Positions 8,849-17,337 of a DNA stretch of 64,000 nt are shown here, piece by piece. Under the pieces are notes generated by a model. That model was not told the origin of the DNA, searched no databases, and saw nothing but the letters and a program-made list of their open reading frames with translations. Origin of the DNA: an uncultured Bacilli bacterium (GTDB taxonomy: Bacteria > Bacillota_I > Bacilli_A > RF39 > UBA660). Location: positions 310,001 through 374,000 of the forward strand of contig CAKOOM010000001.1 of the NCBI GenBank assembly GCA_934098395.1, read 5' to 3'. A program made the position numbers and the translations under genes. Position 1 is the first letter of the stretch. Each line of letters begins with the position of its first letter.

Positions 8849-10574
8849 AGAATTAGCTAAGTCTATTAGAGAATATAAGAAAGAAACAATAATAACACCA
8901 ATATTTATGATATTGGAAGTTATTATGGAGATGCTTATTCCTTATTTTATTGCTGATTTAATAGATAAGGGTGTAATGAATGGAGATATGTCAGTAATTA
9001 TAAAGATTGGAATATATTTAATATTATGTGCTGTTATGTCTTTAATTTTTAGTATTATTGCTGGAATTATTTCAAGTAAGGCTTCAAATGGCTTTGCAAA
9101 AAATTTACGTCATGATATATATTATAAGGTACAGAATTATTCTTTTTATAATATAGATAAATTTAGTCCAGCAAGTATTGTTACTAGAATTACAACAGAT
9201 GTTAGTAATATTCAGATGGCTTATATGATGATGATAAGGATGGCTTTTAGAGCACCTTTTACAATCATTATATCTTTATTTATGGCATTTAGTATTAATA
9301 AAGAAATTAGTTTAATATTTTTATTAATTATTCCAATACTTGGTACTGGTCTTATTTTGATTGCAAAGAGAGCTCATAAGTATTTTGATAGAGTATTTAA
9401 AACTTATGATAAACTTAATAATGTGGTATCTGAGAATGTTAGAGGGATGCGAGTAGTTAAGTCATTTGTTAATGAGGATAAAGAGATTAGTAAATTTAAG
9501 AGAGTGTCTAATGAAATATATAAATATTTTACTAAAGCAGAGAAAGTTGTGGCTTTAAATAGTCCGCTTATGCAAACAGTAATTCATAGTTGCGTTTTAT
9601 TTATTAGTTATGTGGCTGCTAAGCATATTGTTAGTGGAGTTATGACAACGGGTGAACTTACTAGTTTGATTACTTATACGTTACAAATATTGATGAATTT
9701 AATGATGTTATCAATGATGTTTGTTATATTAACAATATCAGCAACATCAGCTAGAAGAGTAGTAGAACTTTTACAAGAGGTTCCTGATATAGTTAATAGT
9801 GATAATCCATTAATGGAAGTAAAGGATGGAAGAATAGAATTTAAGAATGTTAATTTTAGTTATAAAAAAGATAAGGATTCACCTTGTTTAAAGAATATAA
9901 ATTTAGTTATTAAATCAGGTGAGAGTGTAGGAATATTAGGTGGTACAGGTAGTTCTAAGTCTACGTTGGTTCAATTGATTCCTAGACTTTATGATACGAC
10001 AGAGGGTAGTGTACTTGTAGGTGGAGAAGATGTTCGTAATTATGATATAGACACCCTTAGAGATAATGTTGCAATGGTTTTACAAAAGAATGTTTTGTTT
10101 TCAGGAACTATTTTAGAAAATTTAAGATGGGGTAATGAAAATGCTACGGAAGAGGAAATAAAAGAAGTTTGTAAATTAGCACAAGCAGATGGATTTATCT
10201 CGGAATTTCCTGATGGGTATAATACATATATTGAACAAGGTGGTACGAATGTATCAGGTGGTCAAAGACAGCGATTATGTATTGCTAGAGCATTATTAAA
10301 GAAACCTAAAATATTAATATTAGATGATAGTACTAGTGCAGTTGATACGAAAACTGATAGATTGATAAAAGTCGCTTTTTCTGAAAAAATTCCAGATACG
10401 ACAAAGATAATTATAGCTAGTAGAGTTAATAGTATAATGGATTGTGATAAGATTATTGTAATGGAAGATGGTAAGATTGATGGAATTGGTAGTCATGATG
10501 AATTAATAAAAAATAATGAAATATATCGTGATATATATGAATCACAAACTAAAGGAGGTGTCCTAGATGAGTAG
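8841..10574 (+). CDS. ABC multidrug-type exporter half-transporter with degenerate ATPase site
   Basis: 577 residues: a six-helix type I exporter membrane domain (about 10-310), then a nucleotide-binding domain. Walker A is GGTGSSKST, the signature is VSGGQ, and Walker B is ILILDDSTSAVD, with Asp where the catalytic Glu normally sits. The switch His is Ser (IIASRVNSI). Those substitutions mark the non-hydrolysing site of heterodimeric exporters such as LmrCD or YheI/YheH. The partner follows immediately. The ATG is chosen over a TTG three codons upstream because GGGAG lies 9 nt from it. It overlaps marR by 8 bp (translational coupling). The substrate is unknown. Confidence 0.85.
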   Translation: MIRELAKSIREYKKETIITPIFMILEVIMEMLIPYFIADLIDKGVMNGDMSVIIKIGIYLILCAVMSLIFSIIAGIISSKASNGFAKNLRHDIYYKVQNYSFYNIDKFSPASIVTRITTDVSNIQMAYMMMIRMAFRAPFTIIISLFMAFSINKEISLIFLLIIPILGTGLILIAKRAHKYFDRVFKTYDKLNNVVSENVRGMRVVKSFVNEDKEISKFKRVSNEIYKYFTKAEKVVALNSPLMQTVIHSCVLFISYVAAKHIVSGVMTTGELTSLITYTLQILMNLMMLSMMFVILTISATSARRVVELLQEVPDIVNSDNPLMEVKDGRIEFKNVNFSYKKDKDSPCLKNINLVIKSGESVGILGGTGSSKSTLVQLIPRLYDTTEGSVLVGGEDVRNYDIDTLRDNVAMVLQKNVLFSGTILENLRWGNENATEEEIKEVCKLAQADGFISEFPDGYNTYIEQGGTNVSGGQRQRLCIARALLKKPKILILDDSTSAVDTKTDRLIKVAFSEKIPDTTKIIIASRVNSIMDCDKIIVMEDGKIDGIGSHDELIKNNEIYRDIYESQTKGGVLDE

Positions 10575-12447
10575 AACAAGAGTAAAGGGTGGACTTCCTG
10601 ATTTTAAGAAAATAGATAAAAAAGTATTGAAAAGATTACTTAGTTACATTTTTAAGAATCATAAATTACAATTTACAATAGTCTTTATATGTATTATTTT
10701 AAGTAGTGTTGCTTCGGTATCTACGGCATTATTCTTAGAAAAGTTAATTGATGATTATATTAGTCCATTGATTGGGGTAACTAATCCAGTATTTGATGGT
10801 CTTATTAAAGCTATATCAGTAATGGCTTTAATATATATAGTAGGAATAATGGCAACATATGTATATAATCGTATGATAGCTATTATTAGCCAAAGTGTAC
10901 TTAAGGATATTAGAAATGAAATGTTTGAAAAAATGCAGAGGTTACCAATTAAATATTTTGATACGCATACATATGGCGAAATAATGAGTTATTATACGAA
11001 TGATACGGATACGTTAAGAGAAATGGTATCAAGGAGTATTCCGCAATTTATTTCTTCGACAATATCAATTATTACAGTATTATGTGCGATGATATATACG
11101 AGTATTCATTTAACATTAATGGTGTTTATTTTTGTAGCTATTATGCTAGTAGTTACTGGAAAGATTGGTAAGAAGTGTGCGGGATATTTTGTATCTCAAC
11201 AAAAATCTATAGCAACGTTAAATGGTTATGTAGAAGAAATGATTAATGGTCAGAGAGTAATTAAAGTATTTACACATGAAGAGAAAGCTAAGGAACAATT
11301 TGATTTATTGAATGAGGATTTATGTAGGAATGCTACGAAGGCTAATCAATATGCAAATATATTAGGTCCAATACTTAATAATATAGGTAATTTGGAGTAT
11401 GCTTTTGTTGGTATTGTAGGAGGAATACTTGCTAGTTTAAATATTGGTGGTTTAACACTTGGAGCTATTGCTTCGTTTATTGGTCTTAGTAAGAATTTCT
11501 TATCTCCAATTAGTCAAATTAGTCAACAAATTAATTCAATAGTTATGGCTTTAGCTGGAGCATCAAGAATATTTGATTTGATGGATGAAACTCCAGAAGT
11601 GGATAATGGTTATGTAACACTTGTTAATGTTGATAAAAAGCATGGTGAATTAATTCCAGTTGATTATAATACCGGATTTTGGGCTTGGAATAATCATGAT
11701 GAATTAATAGAACTTAAGGGTAGAATAGAGTTTAAAAATGTTAACTTTGGTTATGAAGATGATAAAGAGGTATTACATGATATTAGTTTATATGCTAAAC
11801 CTGGTCAAAAGATAGCTTTTGTTGGAGCTACTGGAGCTGGTAAAACAACAATTACTAATTTATTAAATAGGTTTTATGATATTAATGATGGAGAAATCTA
11901 CTACGACGGGATTCCTATTAAGAATATTAAGAAAAAAGATTTACGTAAGAGTTTAGGAATGGTACTTCAGGATGTTAATTTGTTTACTGGAAGTGTAATG
12001 GATAATGTTAAGTATGGTAAGACAGATGCAAGTAATGATGATGTAATTAAAGCATGTAAATTAGCTAATGCACATGATTTTATTATGAGATTACCTGATG
12101 GGTATGATACGATACTAGATGGTAATGGAGAGAATTTATCTCAAGGCCAGAAACAATTAATTTCAATTGCTAGGGCTTTAATAAATGATCCACCAGTAAT
12201 GATACTGGATGAAGCTACTTCAAATATAGATACACGTACGGAAAAAATTGTAGCAAGTGGAATGGATAAGTTGATGGATGGTAGAACGGTATTAGTAATA
12301 GCTCATAGATTATCTACGATACAGAATGCTAAGGCTATTATGGTAATGTCTCATGGTAGGATTATTGAAAGAGGAGAACATGATTATTTGATTAGTCAAA
12401 AGGGTGAATACTATCAATTATATACAGGAGCTTTAGAGTTAGAATAA
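10567..12447 (+). CDS. ABC exporter half-transporter, partner subunit with intact Walker B
   Basis: 626 residues with six membrane helices (about 30-330) and a nucleotide-binding domain: Walker A GATGAGKTT, Walker B VMILDEATSNID with the catalytic Glu, and H-loop IAHRLSTI. The signature reads LSQGQ rather than LSGGQ. In a heterodimer this signature faces the other subunit's degenerate Walker site, so both defects fall in the same composite site, as expected for the LmrCD type. An insertion of about 40 residues before the nucleotide-binding domain (HGELIPVDYNTGFWAWNNHD) is typical of this subunit class. The gene overlaps its partner by 8 bp and has a perfect AAAGGAGGTG ribosome-binding site. 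Confidence 0.87.
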   Translation: MSRTRVKGGLPDFKKIDKKVLKRLLSYIFKNHKLQFTIVFICIILSSVASVSTALFLEKLIDDYISPLIGVTNPVFDGLIKAISVMALIYIVGIMATYVYNRMIAIISQSVLKDIRNEMFEKMQRLPIKYFDTHTYGEIMSYYTNDTDTLREMVSRSIPQFISSTISIITVLCAMIYTSIHLTLMVFIFVAIMLVVTGKIGKKCAGYFVSQQKSIATLNGYVEEMINGQRVIKVFTHEEKAKEQFDLLNEDLCRNATKANQYANILGPILNNIGNLEYAFVGIVGGILASLNIGGLTLGAIASFIGLSKNFLSPISQISQQINSIVMALAGASRIFDLMDETPEVDNGYVTLVNVDKKHGELIPVDYNTGFWAWNNHDELIELKGRIEFKNVNFGYEDDKEVLHDISLYAKPGQKIAFVGATGAGKTTITNLLNRFYDINDGEIYYDGIPIKNIKKKDLRKSLGMVLQDVNLFTGSVMDNVKYGKTDASNDDVIKACKLANAHDFIMRLPDGYDTILDGNGENLSQGQKQLISIARALINDPPVMILDEATSNIDTRTEKIVASGMDKLMDGRTVLVIAHRLSTIQNAKAIMVMSHGRIIERGEHDYLISQKGEYYQLYTGALELE

Positions 12448-12475
12448 GAAGAGAATTAAAATATCTTCTTTTTCT
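12446..12475 (+). terminator. Terminator after the ABC operon
   Basis: AAGAAGA and TCTTCTT arms with a following T-rich run overlap the stop codon of the second half-transporter. Confidence 0.5.
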
Positions 12476-12484
12476 TTAAAAAAA

Positions 12485-12514
12485 TTGAATTTTGTAGTAA
12501 AATTAGTATATAAA
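12485..12514 (+). promoter_or_regulatory. Probable promoter of the vanZ-to-recO gene run
   Basis: TTGAAT, 18 bp, TATAAA, about 20 bp before the VanZ-like start codon. Confidence 0.4.
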
Positions 12515-12534
12515 GAATTAGAGGAGTGATAAAA

Positions 12535-13158
12535 TTGGTAGTTAAGAGTATTATAGATGATATGCTTCCTAATATATGGCCACTTGTATTATTTATATCT
12601 GTTGTAGCTATAACACTTAGATGTGCTTATTTATTTAGAGGTAGTAAAAAGTTTGTTTTACATAAAGAATTACTTTCTTTAGTATTTATAATATATATAT
12701 TATGTTTATATTATGTACTTACATATCAAGATATTAATTATGGAGGAGTAAATTTAATTCCATTTAAAGAAATGACAAGATATGAAATTGGCAGTTATAA
12801 ATTTATGAAAAATATTGTAGGTAATATTTTATTGTTTGTACCATTTGGTTTTTTTGCATCCTATTATTTGAATAATAAAAAAGCTTCAGTAATAACAATA
12901 GTTACTTTGATAGTTAGTGGATGTGCTGAGGGAATGCAATATTATTTAGGTAGAGTATTTGATATAGATGATATTATATTAAATGTACTTGGAGGTATTG
13001 TTGGTTATTTACTTTATATAGGGTTGATGGCTATTAAGGGTAAATTGCCTAAGTTTATGAAGAGTGATGCATTTATAAATTTGGTTATTATAATATTAGT
13101 AATATTGATAATATGTTTTTCATTTGATATAGATTTACTTAGTTATATAGGGGGATAG
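12535..13158 (+). CDS. VanZ-like membrane protein
   Basis: 207 residues with about five membrane segments. The VanZ-like family core is visible: NIVGNILLFVPFGFFASYYL, then GCAEGMQYYLGRVFDIDDII with a following NVLGGIVGYLL helix. VanZ proteins sit in the cytoplasmic membrane. The founding member gives low-level teicoplanin resistance, but most relatives have no known role. TTG is taken as the start because GAGGAG lies 8 nt upstream, whereas a GTG three codons earlier overlaps that site. The gene ends 1 bp before ybeY and probably leads the ybeY-cdd-era-recO transcript. Confidence 0.8.
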   Translation: MVVKSIIDDMLPNIWPLVLFISVVAITLRCAYLFRGSKKFVLHKELLSLVFIIYILCLYYVLTYQDINYGGVNLIPFKEMTRYEIGSYKFMKNIVGNILLFVPFGFFASYYLNNKKASVITIVTLIVSGCAEGMQYYLGRVFDIDDIILNVLGGIVGYLLYIGLMAIKGKLPKFMKSDAFINLVIIILVILIICFSFDIDLLSYIGG

Positions 13159-13159
13159 T

Positions 13160-13600
13160 ATGTTTGAAATTATTAAAGATATAGATAGAGAAATACCAGA
13201 GATGGATATACTAAATGATTATGTTAATTATTTGGTAGGAAAATTGGAACTAGATAGATGTGAATTTAATATTATTATTATTGATAATGAAAAGATTCAT
13301 AAGATTAATAAGGAATATAGAAATATAGATAGAGAAACTGATGTTATATCTTTTGCTCTTGAAGATAATATGGATGTTGAATATGTTGATTTTAGATTGC
13401 TTGGCGATATATATATATCTATTGATAGATGCTATCAACAAGCACAAGATTATGGTCATTCAAGGATTAGAGAGATATGTTTTTTGGCTACACATGGAAT
13501 ACTTCATTTACTTGGTTATGATCATATGAATCCTGATGATGAGAAGGAAATGTTTAGTCTTCAAAATGAATTATTAGATGGATATAATATAAAAAGATAA
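13160..13600 (+). CDS. ybeY: Endoribonuclease YbeY (16S rRNA 3' maturation)
   Basis: 146 residues, a usual length. The UPF0054 metal site HGILHLLGYDH is at residues 112-122, with the three His that bind zinc, and the upstream conserved INKEYRNIDRETDVISF is present. YbeY is a cytoplasmic single-strand-specific RNase involved in 16S rRNA processing and 70S quality control. It sits in the classic Firmicutes order before cdd and era, 10 bp from cdd. Confidence 0.93.
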   Translation: MFEIIKDIDREIPEMDILNDYVNYLVGKLELDRCEFNIIIIDNEKIHKINKEYRNIDRETDVISFALEDNMDVEYVDFRLLGDIYISIDRCYQQAQDYGHSRIREICFLATHGILHLLGYDHMNPDDEKEMFSLQNELLDGYNIKR

Positions 13601-13610
13601 GGAGAATAAA

Positions 13611-13994
13611 ATGAGAGAAGAATTAATTAAGTTGTTGGATAAGGCATATGCACCATATTCAAAGTTTAAGGTAGCTGCAGTAATAGAAACAGCTGATGGT
13701 AAGTATATACCTGGTGTTAATGTAGAGAATGCTTCATATGGAGCAGCAATATGTGCTGAGAGAAATGCCATTACAACAGCAGTTGCTATGGGGTATAGAA
13801 AAGGTGATTTTAAAAAAATATACATCATGGTAAGTGGTGATAAATTATCAATGCCTTGTTTTATATGTAGACAAGTAATTGTTGAATTTTTTGATAAAGA
13901 CAGTGAAATAGTTTTAATTTCAAAGAATGGAGAGGAAGAGAGACATACAGTTTCGGAATTATGTCCTTATCCATTTGATGAAACAGATTTATAG
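13611..13994 (+). CDS. cdd: Cytidine deaminase
   Basis: 127-residue zinc-dependent deaminase converting cytidine or deoxycytidine to uridine in pyrimidine salvage. The active-site motif C-A-E is at residues 48-50 (ICAERNAI), with Glu50 as proton shuttle. The second zinc motif is P-C-x-x-C at 82-86 (MPCFICRQ). N-terminal YAPYSKFKVAA and VNVENASYG match the substrate-binding regions. It lies between ybeY and era with an AGGAG ribosome-binding site. Confidence 0.94.
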   Translation: MREELIKLLDKAYAPYSKFKVAAVIETADGKYIPGVNVENASYGAAICAERNAITTAVAMGYRKGDFKKIYIMVSGDKLSMPCFICRQVIVEFFDKDSEIVLISKNGEEERHTVSELCPYPFDETDL

Positions 13995-14005
13995 GGAGGA
14001 ATGTT

Positions 14006-14899
14006 ATGAAAAGTGGTTTTATAGCTTTAGTTGGGAGACCAAACGTTGGTAAGAGTACATTGCTTAATGCAATTATAGGTAAGAAGGTAGCAATCACTTC
14101 GGATAAACCACAAACTACAAGAAATATTATTCAGGGAATTAGAACTGATGAAGATAGTCAGATGGTTTTTGTAGATACCCCTGGTATTCATAAGCCTAAG
14201 AATAAGTTAGGTAAAATTTTAAATAAACAGGCATATTTTTCAGTAAATGATGTAGATGTTATATTATTTTTGGTAGATATAACTGAGAGTTTAGGTAAGG
14301 GAGATATGTTTGTAATTGATGTACTTAAAAATGTACGAGTACCAGTAATATTAGTAATTAATAAGATTGATAAATTACCTAAAGAAGAAATATTAAAGAA
14401 AATAGATGAATACAAAGATTTATATAATTTTGATGAAATAATACCAGTGTCAGCAAGAAAGAAAGATAATGTTGATAGGCTTATAACAGTATTAAAAACT
14501 AAACTTACTGATAATATAAAATACTATGATGATGAGATATATACGGATAAGCCAATTAATTTTATTGTGTCAGAACTTATTAGAGAAAAAATATTAGAAC
14601 TTACTTTTGAAGAAGTACCACATAGTGTCAGTGTTGTTACGGATTTAATGGAATACAACAGAGATGCAGTTAATATTAAGGCTACGATTGTTGTCGATAG
14701 AGAAAATTTAAAGAGAATTTTAGTTGGTAAGAATGGTAGTATGATAAAAGAAATTGGTACTAGAGCAAGAATGGAGATAGAACCACTTCTTAAAAAGAAT
14801 GTATATTTGGAATTGTTTGTAAAAGTTATTCCAAAATGGCGAGATAGAGAAAAGTTTTTAAATGAAATAGGATTTAAGGAATTTAATTTTGATAAATAG
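14006..14899 (+). CDS. era: GTPase Era (ribosome assembly)
   Basis: 297 residues. The G1 loop GRPNVGKST is at 10-18, G3 is DTPGI from residue 57, G4 is NKID and G5 is SARK. The C-terminal KH domain contains ILVGKNGSMIKEIGTRAR. Era binds the 3' end of 16S rRNA and helps mature the small subunit. It is placed 11 bp after cdd and before the yqzL-like gene and recO, the standard Bacillota arrangement. Confidence 0.95.
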   Translation: MKSGFIALVGRPNVGKSTLLNAIIGKKVAITSDKPQTTRNIIQGIRTDEDSQMVFVDTPGIHKPKNKLGKILNKQAYFSVNDVDVILFLVDITESLGKGDMFVIDVLKNVRVPVILVINKIDKLPKEEILKKIDEYKDLYNFDEIIPVSARKKDNVDRLITVLKTKLTDNIKYYDDEIYTDKPINFIVSELIREKILELTFEEVPHSVSVVTDLMEYNRDAVNIKATIVVDRENLKRILVGKNGSMIKEIGTRARMEIEPLLKKNVYLELFVKVIPKWRDREKFLNEIGFKEFNFDK

Positions 14900-14946
14900 T
14901 GTTTAAAAATAAGAAAACGAAAACATAATGATAATAGGTGATATAA

Positions 14947-15039
14947 ATGACTAGTAAAGAATGTTTTCGTTTATTTAGAGAAACAGGCAAAATAGAATAT
15001 TATTTGGAATATGTTCGTTTATCTAGAAAAGGGAAATAA
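14947..15039 (+). CDS. yqzL: YqzL-like mini-protein between era and recO
   Basis: A 30-codon gene with an AGGTGAT ribosome-binding site. The peptide begins MTSKECFRLFRETGKIEYYL. It keeps the YqzL signature (aromatic-x-x-F-x-x-T-G-x-I-x-x-Y-L) and the exact YqzL position between era and recO. It stops 2 bp before the recO start. Bacillus YqzL is longer (about 47 residues) and of unknown function. The position and motif together make the assignment reasonable despite the short length. Confidence 0.65.
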   Translation: MTSKECFRLFRETGKIEYYLEYVRLSRKGK

Positions 15040-15041
15040 TA

Positions 15042-15773
15042 ATGGTTAAGAAGTTTGAAGGAATAGTTATAAGTGATATTGATTATAAAGAAAGTAGTAA
15101 GATTATAAATGTACTTACTAAAGAAGATGGAATTATTGGGATAATTGCTCGTGGTACGAAGAGAGTTAAGAGTAATTTATCTTCGGTAAGTACAAAACTT
15201 ACTTATGGATATTTTCATGTTAATTATAAAGAGAATGGTTTGTCAACATTGATTGAGGTTGATGTTATCGATAGATTTAGAAATATAATGATGGATATAG
15301 GTAAGATGAGTTATGCACTTTATTTATTAGAATTGTCTCAACAAGTATATAAACATGATAATAATAGGGAAATTTATAATTTACTTATAGCTAGTTTAAA
15401 AAAGATAAACGAGGGGTATGATTATCAAGTTATTGCAAATATTTTTGAATTGAAAATGCTTGATTTCTTAGGTATAAGACCTGTAGTGGATGAGTGTGTT
15501 AATTGTGGAAGTAAAACTGATATTGTAACAATTTCTAGTTATCGTGGGGGATATTTATGTAAAAATTGTGCTCATGGTGAAGTAATTGTTAATATTAAAA
15601 CAATTAAGTTACTTAGAATGTTTTATTATGTTGATATTAGTAAGATTGAAAAATTAGATATTACTGATACGATAAAGAAAGAACTTTCGAGATTTATTAA
15701 GGACTACTACGACAGATATTCAGGAATATATTTAAAAAGTAGAGATTTTTTAGAAAATTTAGAGAAGATATAA
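15042..15773 (+). CDS. recO: DNA repair protein RecO
   Basis: 243 residues: an N-terminal OB fold (KKFEGIVISDIDYKESSKI, GIIARGTKRVKS), a helical middle, and a four-Cys zinc site made of CVNCG and YLCKNC at about residues 157-182. RecO with RecR loads RecA onto SSB-coated single-stranded DNA in RecF-pathway repair. It is the last gene of the ybeY-era block and is followed by a long hairpin terminator. Confidence 0.92.
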   Translation: MVKKFEGIVISDIDYKESSKIINVLTKEDGIIGIIARGTKRVKSNLSSVSTKLTYGYFHVNYKENGLSTLIEVDVIDRFRNIMMDIGKMSYALYLLELSQQVYKHDNNREIYNLLIASLKKINEGYDYQVIANIFELKMLDFLGIRPVVDECVNCGSKTDIVTISSYRGGYLCKNCAHGEVIVNIKTIKLLRMFYYVDISKIEKLDITDTIKKELSRFIKDYYDRYSGIYLKSRDFLENLEKI

Positions 15774-15778
15774 GAGCG

Positions 15779-15822
15779 ATGAAATAATGCTTTTTCCATA
15801 TGGTAAAAAAGTGTTATTTTTT
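15779..15822 (+). terminator. Rho-independent terminator after recO
   Basis: AAATAATGCTTTTTCC pairs with GGTAAAAAAGTGTTATTT (two G-U, one bulge) and ends in a T7 run. Confidence 0.7.
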
Positions 15823-15861
15823 TATTAAAAATATGTTGCTATCCTAATTATTTTTTTTTTG

Positions 15862-15870
15862 TGATATAAT
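15862..15870 (+). promoter_or_regulatory. Extended -10 promoter
   Basis: TGATATAAT is an extended -10 (TG-n-TATAAT) with no good -35 in the T tract upstream. It lies 19 bp before the start codon of the membrane-anchored gene. Confidence 0.45.
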
Positions 15871-15888
15871 CTATAATAGGAGAGGAGA

Positions 15889-16554
15889 ATGTTAATGGAA
15901 AATCAAAAGTCAAACAAAGTACTTATTGTTTTATTAGTTTTATTTATTATTATTACAATTTTATTAGGAGGTTATATTGCTTTATCAAAAAGTTCTACTA
16001 ATAAAACTGTAAATAACAGTCAAAAGAATGATGGTACAAGTGATAATGTATCTAATGTAGTTAATAGTGAATATAATTATAATTTAACAAAAAGAACAAC
16101 AACACAGGCTGTTAGATCAGATTATATACAGATTATTGTTGATACGGAAGGGAATGCATATTTATCTTTAATTGGAAATCTTAATACTGAAGAGGATGCG
16201 AATATCAAGAAAAATTTAACTAGTTTAAGAAGTAAATATGATGTATATTTTCCATCAAATCATCCAGAAGATGATAAGTCAAACAATGCTTATAAGTTAG
16301 ATATGGAAAAAGTAATGACTGCGTACTATGTTTCTATGGGAAATGGTGGAACAGGTTATTTTGTATTTGTTAAAGAAAACGGAGCTTTGTCATATTTAAG
16401 TTACAATGATTTAGTTAATAAGGGATTAGTTAATTTAAAAAATATTGACAATCTTCAAAATGTCGTTTCTGTTGTAGAAAATACTTATACAATGACACCT
16501 TATGTAATTTGTTTAGATGGCACTGAAGTTAGTTTATATGATTATATAAAATAA
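15889..16554 (+). CDS. Membrane-anchored hypothetical protein
   Basis: 221 residues. Positively charged N-terminus, then one long hydrophobic segment at about residues 11-33 (VLIVLLVLFIIITILLGGYI), then a Ser/Thr/Asn-rich linker and an extracytoplasmic domain. The domain contains IQIIVDTEGNAYLSLIGNL, an aromatic YYVSMGNGGTGYFVFVKENG core and a C-terminal strand ending VSLYDYIK. The arrangement suggests a single-pass surface protein. No family is recognised. Its own extended -10 promoter and a strong terminator make it monocistronic. An ATG two codons later is an equally possible start. Confidence 0.6.
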   Translation: MLMENQKSNKVLIVLLVLFIIITILLGGYIALSKSSTNKTVNNSQKNDGTSDNVSNVVNSEYNYNLTKRTTTQAVRSDYIQIIVDTEGNAYLSLIGNLNTEEDANIKKNLTSLRSKYDVYFPSNHPEDDKSNNAYKLDMEKVMTAYYVSMGNGGTGYFVFVKENGALSYLSYNDLVNKGLVNLKNIDNLQNVVSVVENTYTMTPYVICLDGTEVSLYDYIK

Positions 16555-16558
16555 ATAA

Positions 16559-16601
16559 AACGGTTTGAAAAGATATTTTTTCTTTTTAAACCGTTATTTT
16601 T
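16559..16601 (+). terminator. Strong Rho-independent terminator
   Basis: A 15-bp stem (AACGGTTTGAAAAGA with TCTTTTTAAACCGTT, one G-U) around a 7-nt loop, followed by T-rich sequence. Confidence 0.8.
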
Positions 16602-16611
16602 GTGTAAAAAT

Positions 16612-16640
16612 AAAACTACTTTCGATTGAAAGTAGTTTTT
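16612..16640 (-). terminator. Terminator of the tRNA operon (bidirectional hairpin)
   Basis: Perfect 12-bp stem AAAACTACTTTC/GAAAGTAGTTTT with a GATT loop. Read on the minus strand it lies just after tRNA-Phe. It can act in both directions. Confidence 0.65.
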
Positions 16641-16673
16641 ATGTTAAACTCATTTTTCGAGTTGTCATTAAAC

Positions 16674-16749
<76 letters not shown>

Positions 16750-16756
16750 AAAAAAA

Positions 16757-16832
16757 TGGCGGTTCCGACGGGAGTTGAACCCGCGATCTTCTGCGTGACA
16801 GGCAGACGTGATAACCACTACACCACGGAACC
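16757..16832 (-). tRNA. tRNA-Asp (GTC)
   Basis: A 76-nt cloverleaf. The acceptor GGTTCCG pairs with CGGAACC, the discriminator is G (as expected for Asp), the anticodon loop is CTGTCAC, and CCA is encoded. It is 7 bp from tRNA-Phe. Confidence 0.95.
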
Positions 16833-16834
16833 AT

Positions 16835-16911
16835 TGGTTGCGGGAGCTGGATTTGAACCAACGACCTCTGGGTTATGAGCCCAGCGAGCTACCGAACTGC
16901 TCCATCCCGCG
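16835..16911 (-). tRNA. Initiator tRNA-fMet (CAT)
   Basis: A 77-nt cloverleaf with anticodon CAT in loop CTCATAA. Two initiator hallmarks are visible: the C1-A72 mismatch at the top of the acceptor stem and three consecutive G-C pairs at the base of the anticodon stem. CCA is encoded. Confidence 0.94.
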
Positions 16912-16926
16912 ATAAAATATTATAGA

Positions 16927-17019
16927 TGGCGGAGGAAAAGGGATTCGAACCCCTGCGCCGCTCGCACGACCTCCCGGTTTTCAAGACCGGTCCCTTCAAC
17001 CAGACTTGGGTATTCCTCC
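16927..17019 (-). tRNA. tRNA-Ser (TGA)
   Basis: A 93-nt tRNA with the long variable arm of serine tRNAs, acceptor GGAGGAA/TTCCTCC, anticodon loop CTTGAAA (TGA), G discriminator and encoded CCA. Confidence 0.94.
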
Positions 17020-17026
17020 AAAAAGA

Positions 17027-17115
17027 TGGTGCCTAAGGTCGGACTTGAACCGACACGAGGGTTGAATCTCGCAGGATTTTAAGTCCTGTGCGTCTACCTA
17101 TTCCGCCACTCAGGC
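17027..17115 (-). tRNA. tRNA-Leu (TAA)
   Basis: An 89-nt tRNA with a long variable arm, acceptor GCCTGAG/CTTAGGC (one G-U), anticodon loop CTTAAAA (TAA), A discriminator and encoded CCA. It decodes TTA, the dominant leucine codon of this genome, and is first in the transcript. Confidence 0.94.
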
Positions 17116-17151
17116 ATTAACTTTCTTGTCTTTTTTCGTGTTGACTAGTTA

Positions 17152-17180
17152 ATTATATAACAAAAAAAATAAATTATCAA
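17152..17180 (-). promoter_or_regulatory. Promoter of the tRNA operon
   Basis: On the minus strand TTGATA, 17 bp, TATAAT lies about 37 bp before tRNA-Leu. Confidence 0.7.
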
Positions 17181-17273
17181 CCTTTTTATTGAAAAAAATA
17201 TAAAAACTTCAATAAATTTAGTTATTTTAATAAATTTAATGGATATTAAATAATATAAAAATCGGTTAAACAA

Positions 17274-17302
17274 TTGACAAAATATAATTATCTTTATATA
17301 AT
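17274..17302 (+). promoter_or_regulatory. Consensus SigA promoter
   Basis: Exact TTGACA, 17 bp, exact TATAAT. It drives the coiled-coil gene pair and lies in AT-rich sequence between the divergent tRNA operon and that pair. Confidence 0.8.
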
Positions 17303-17337
17303 TAAACTATATATAATTAAAATAAGAGGTGGTTGGA

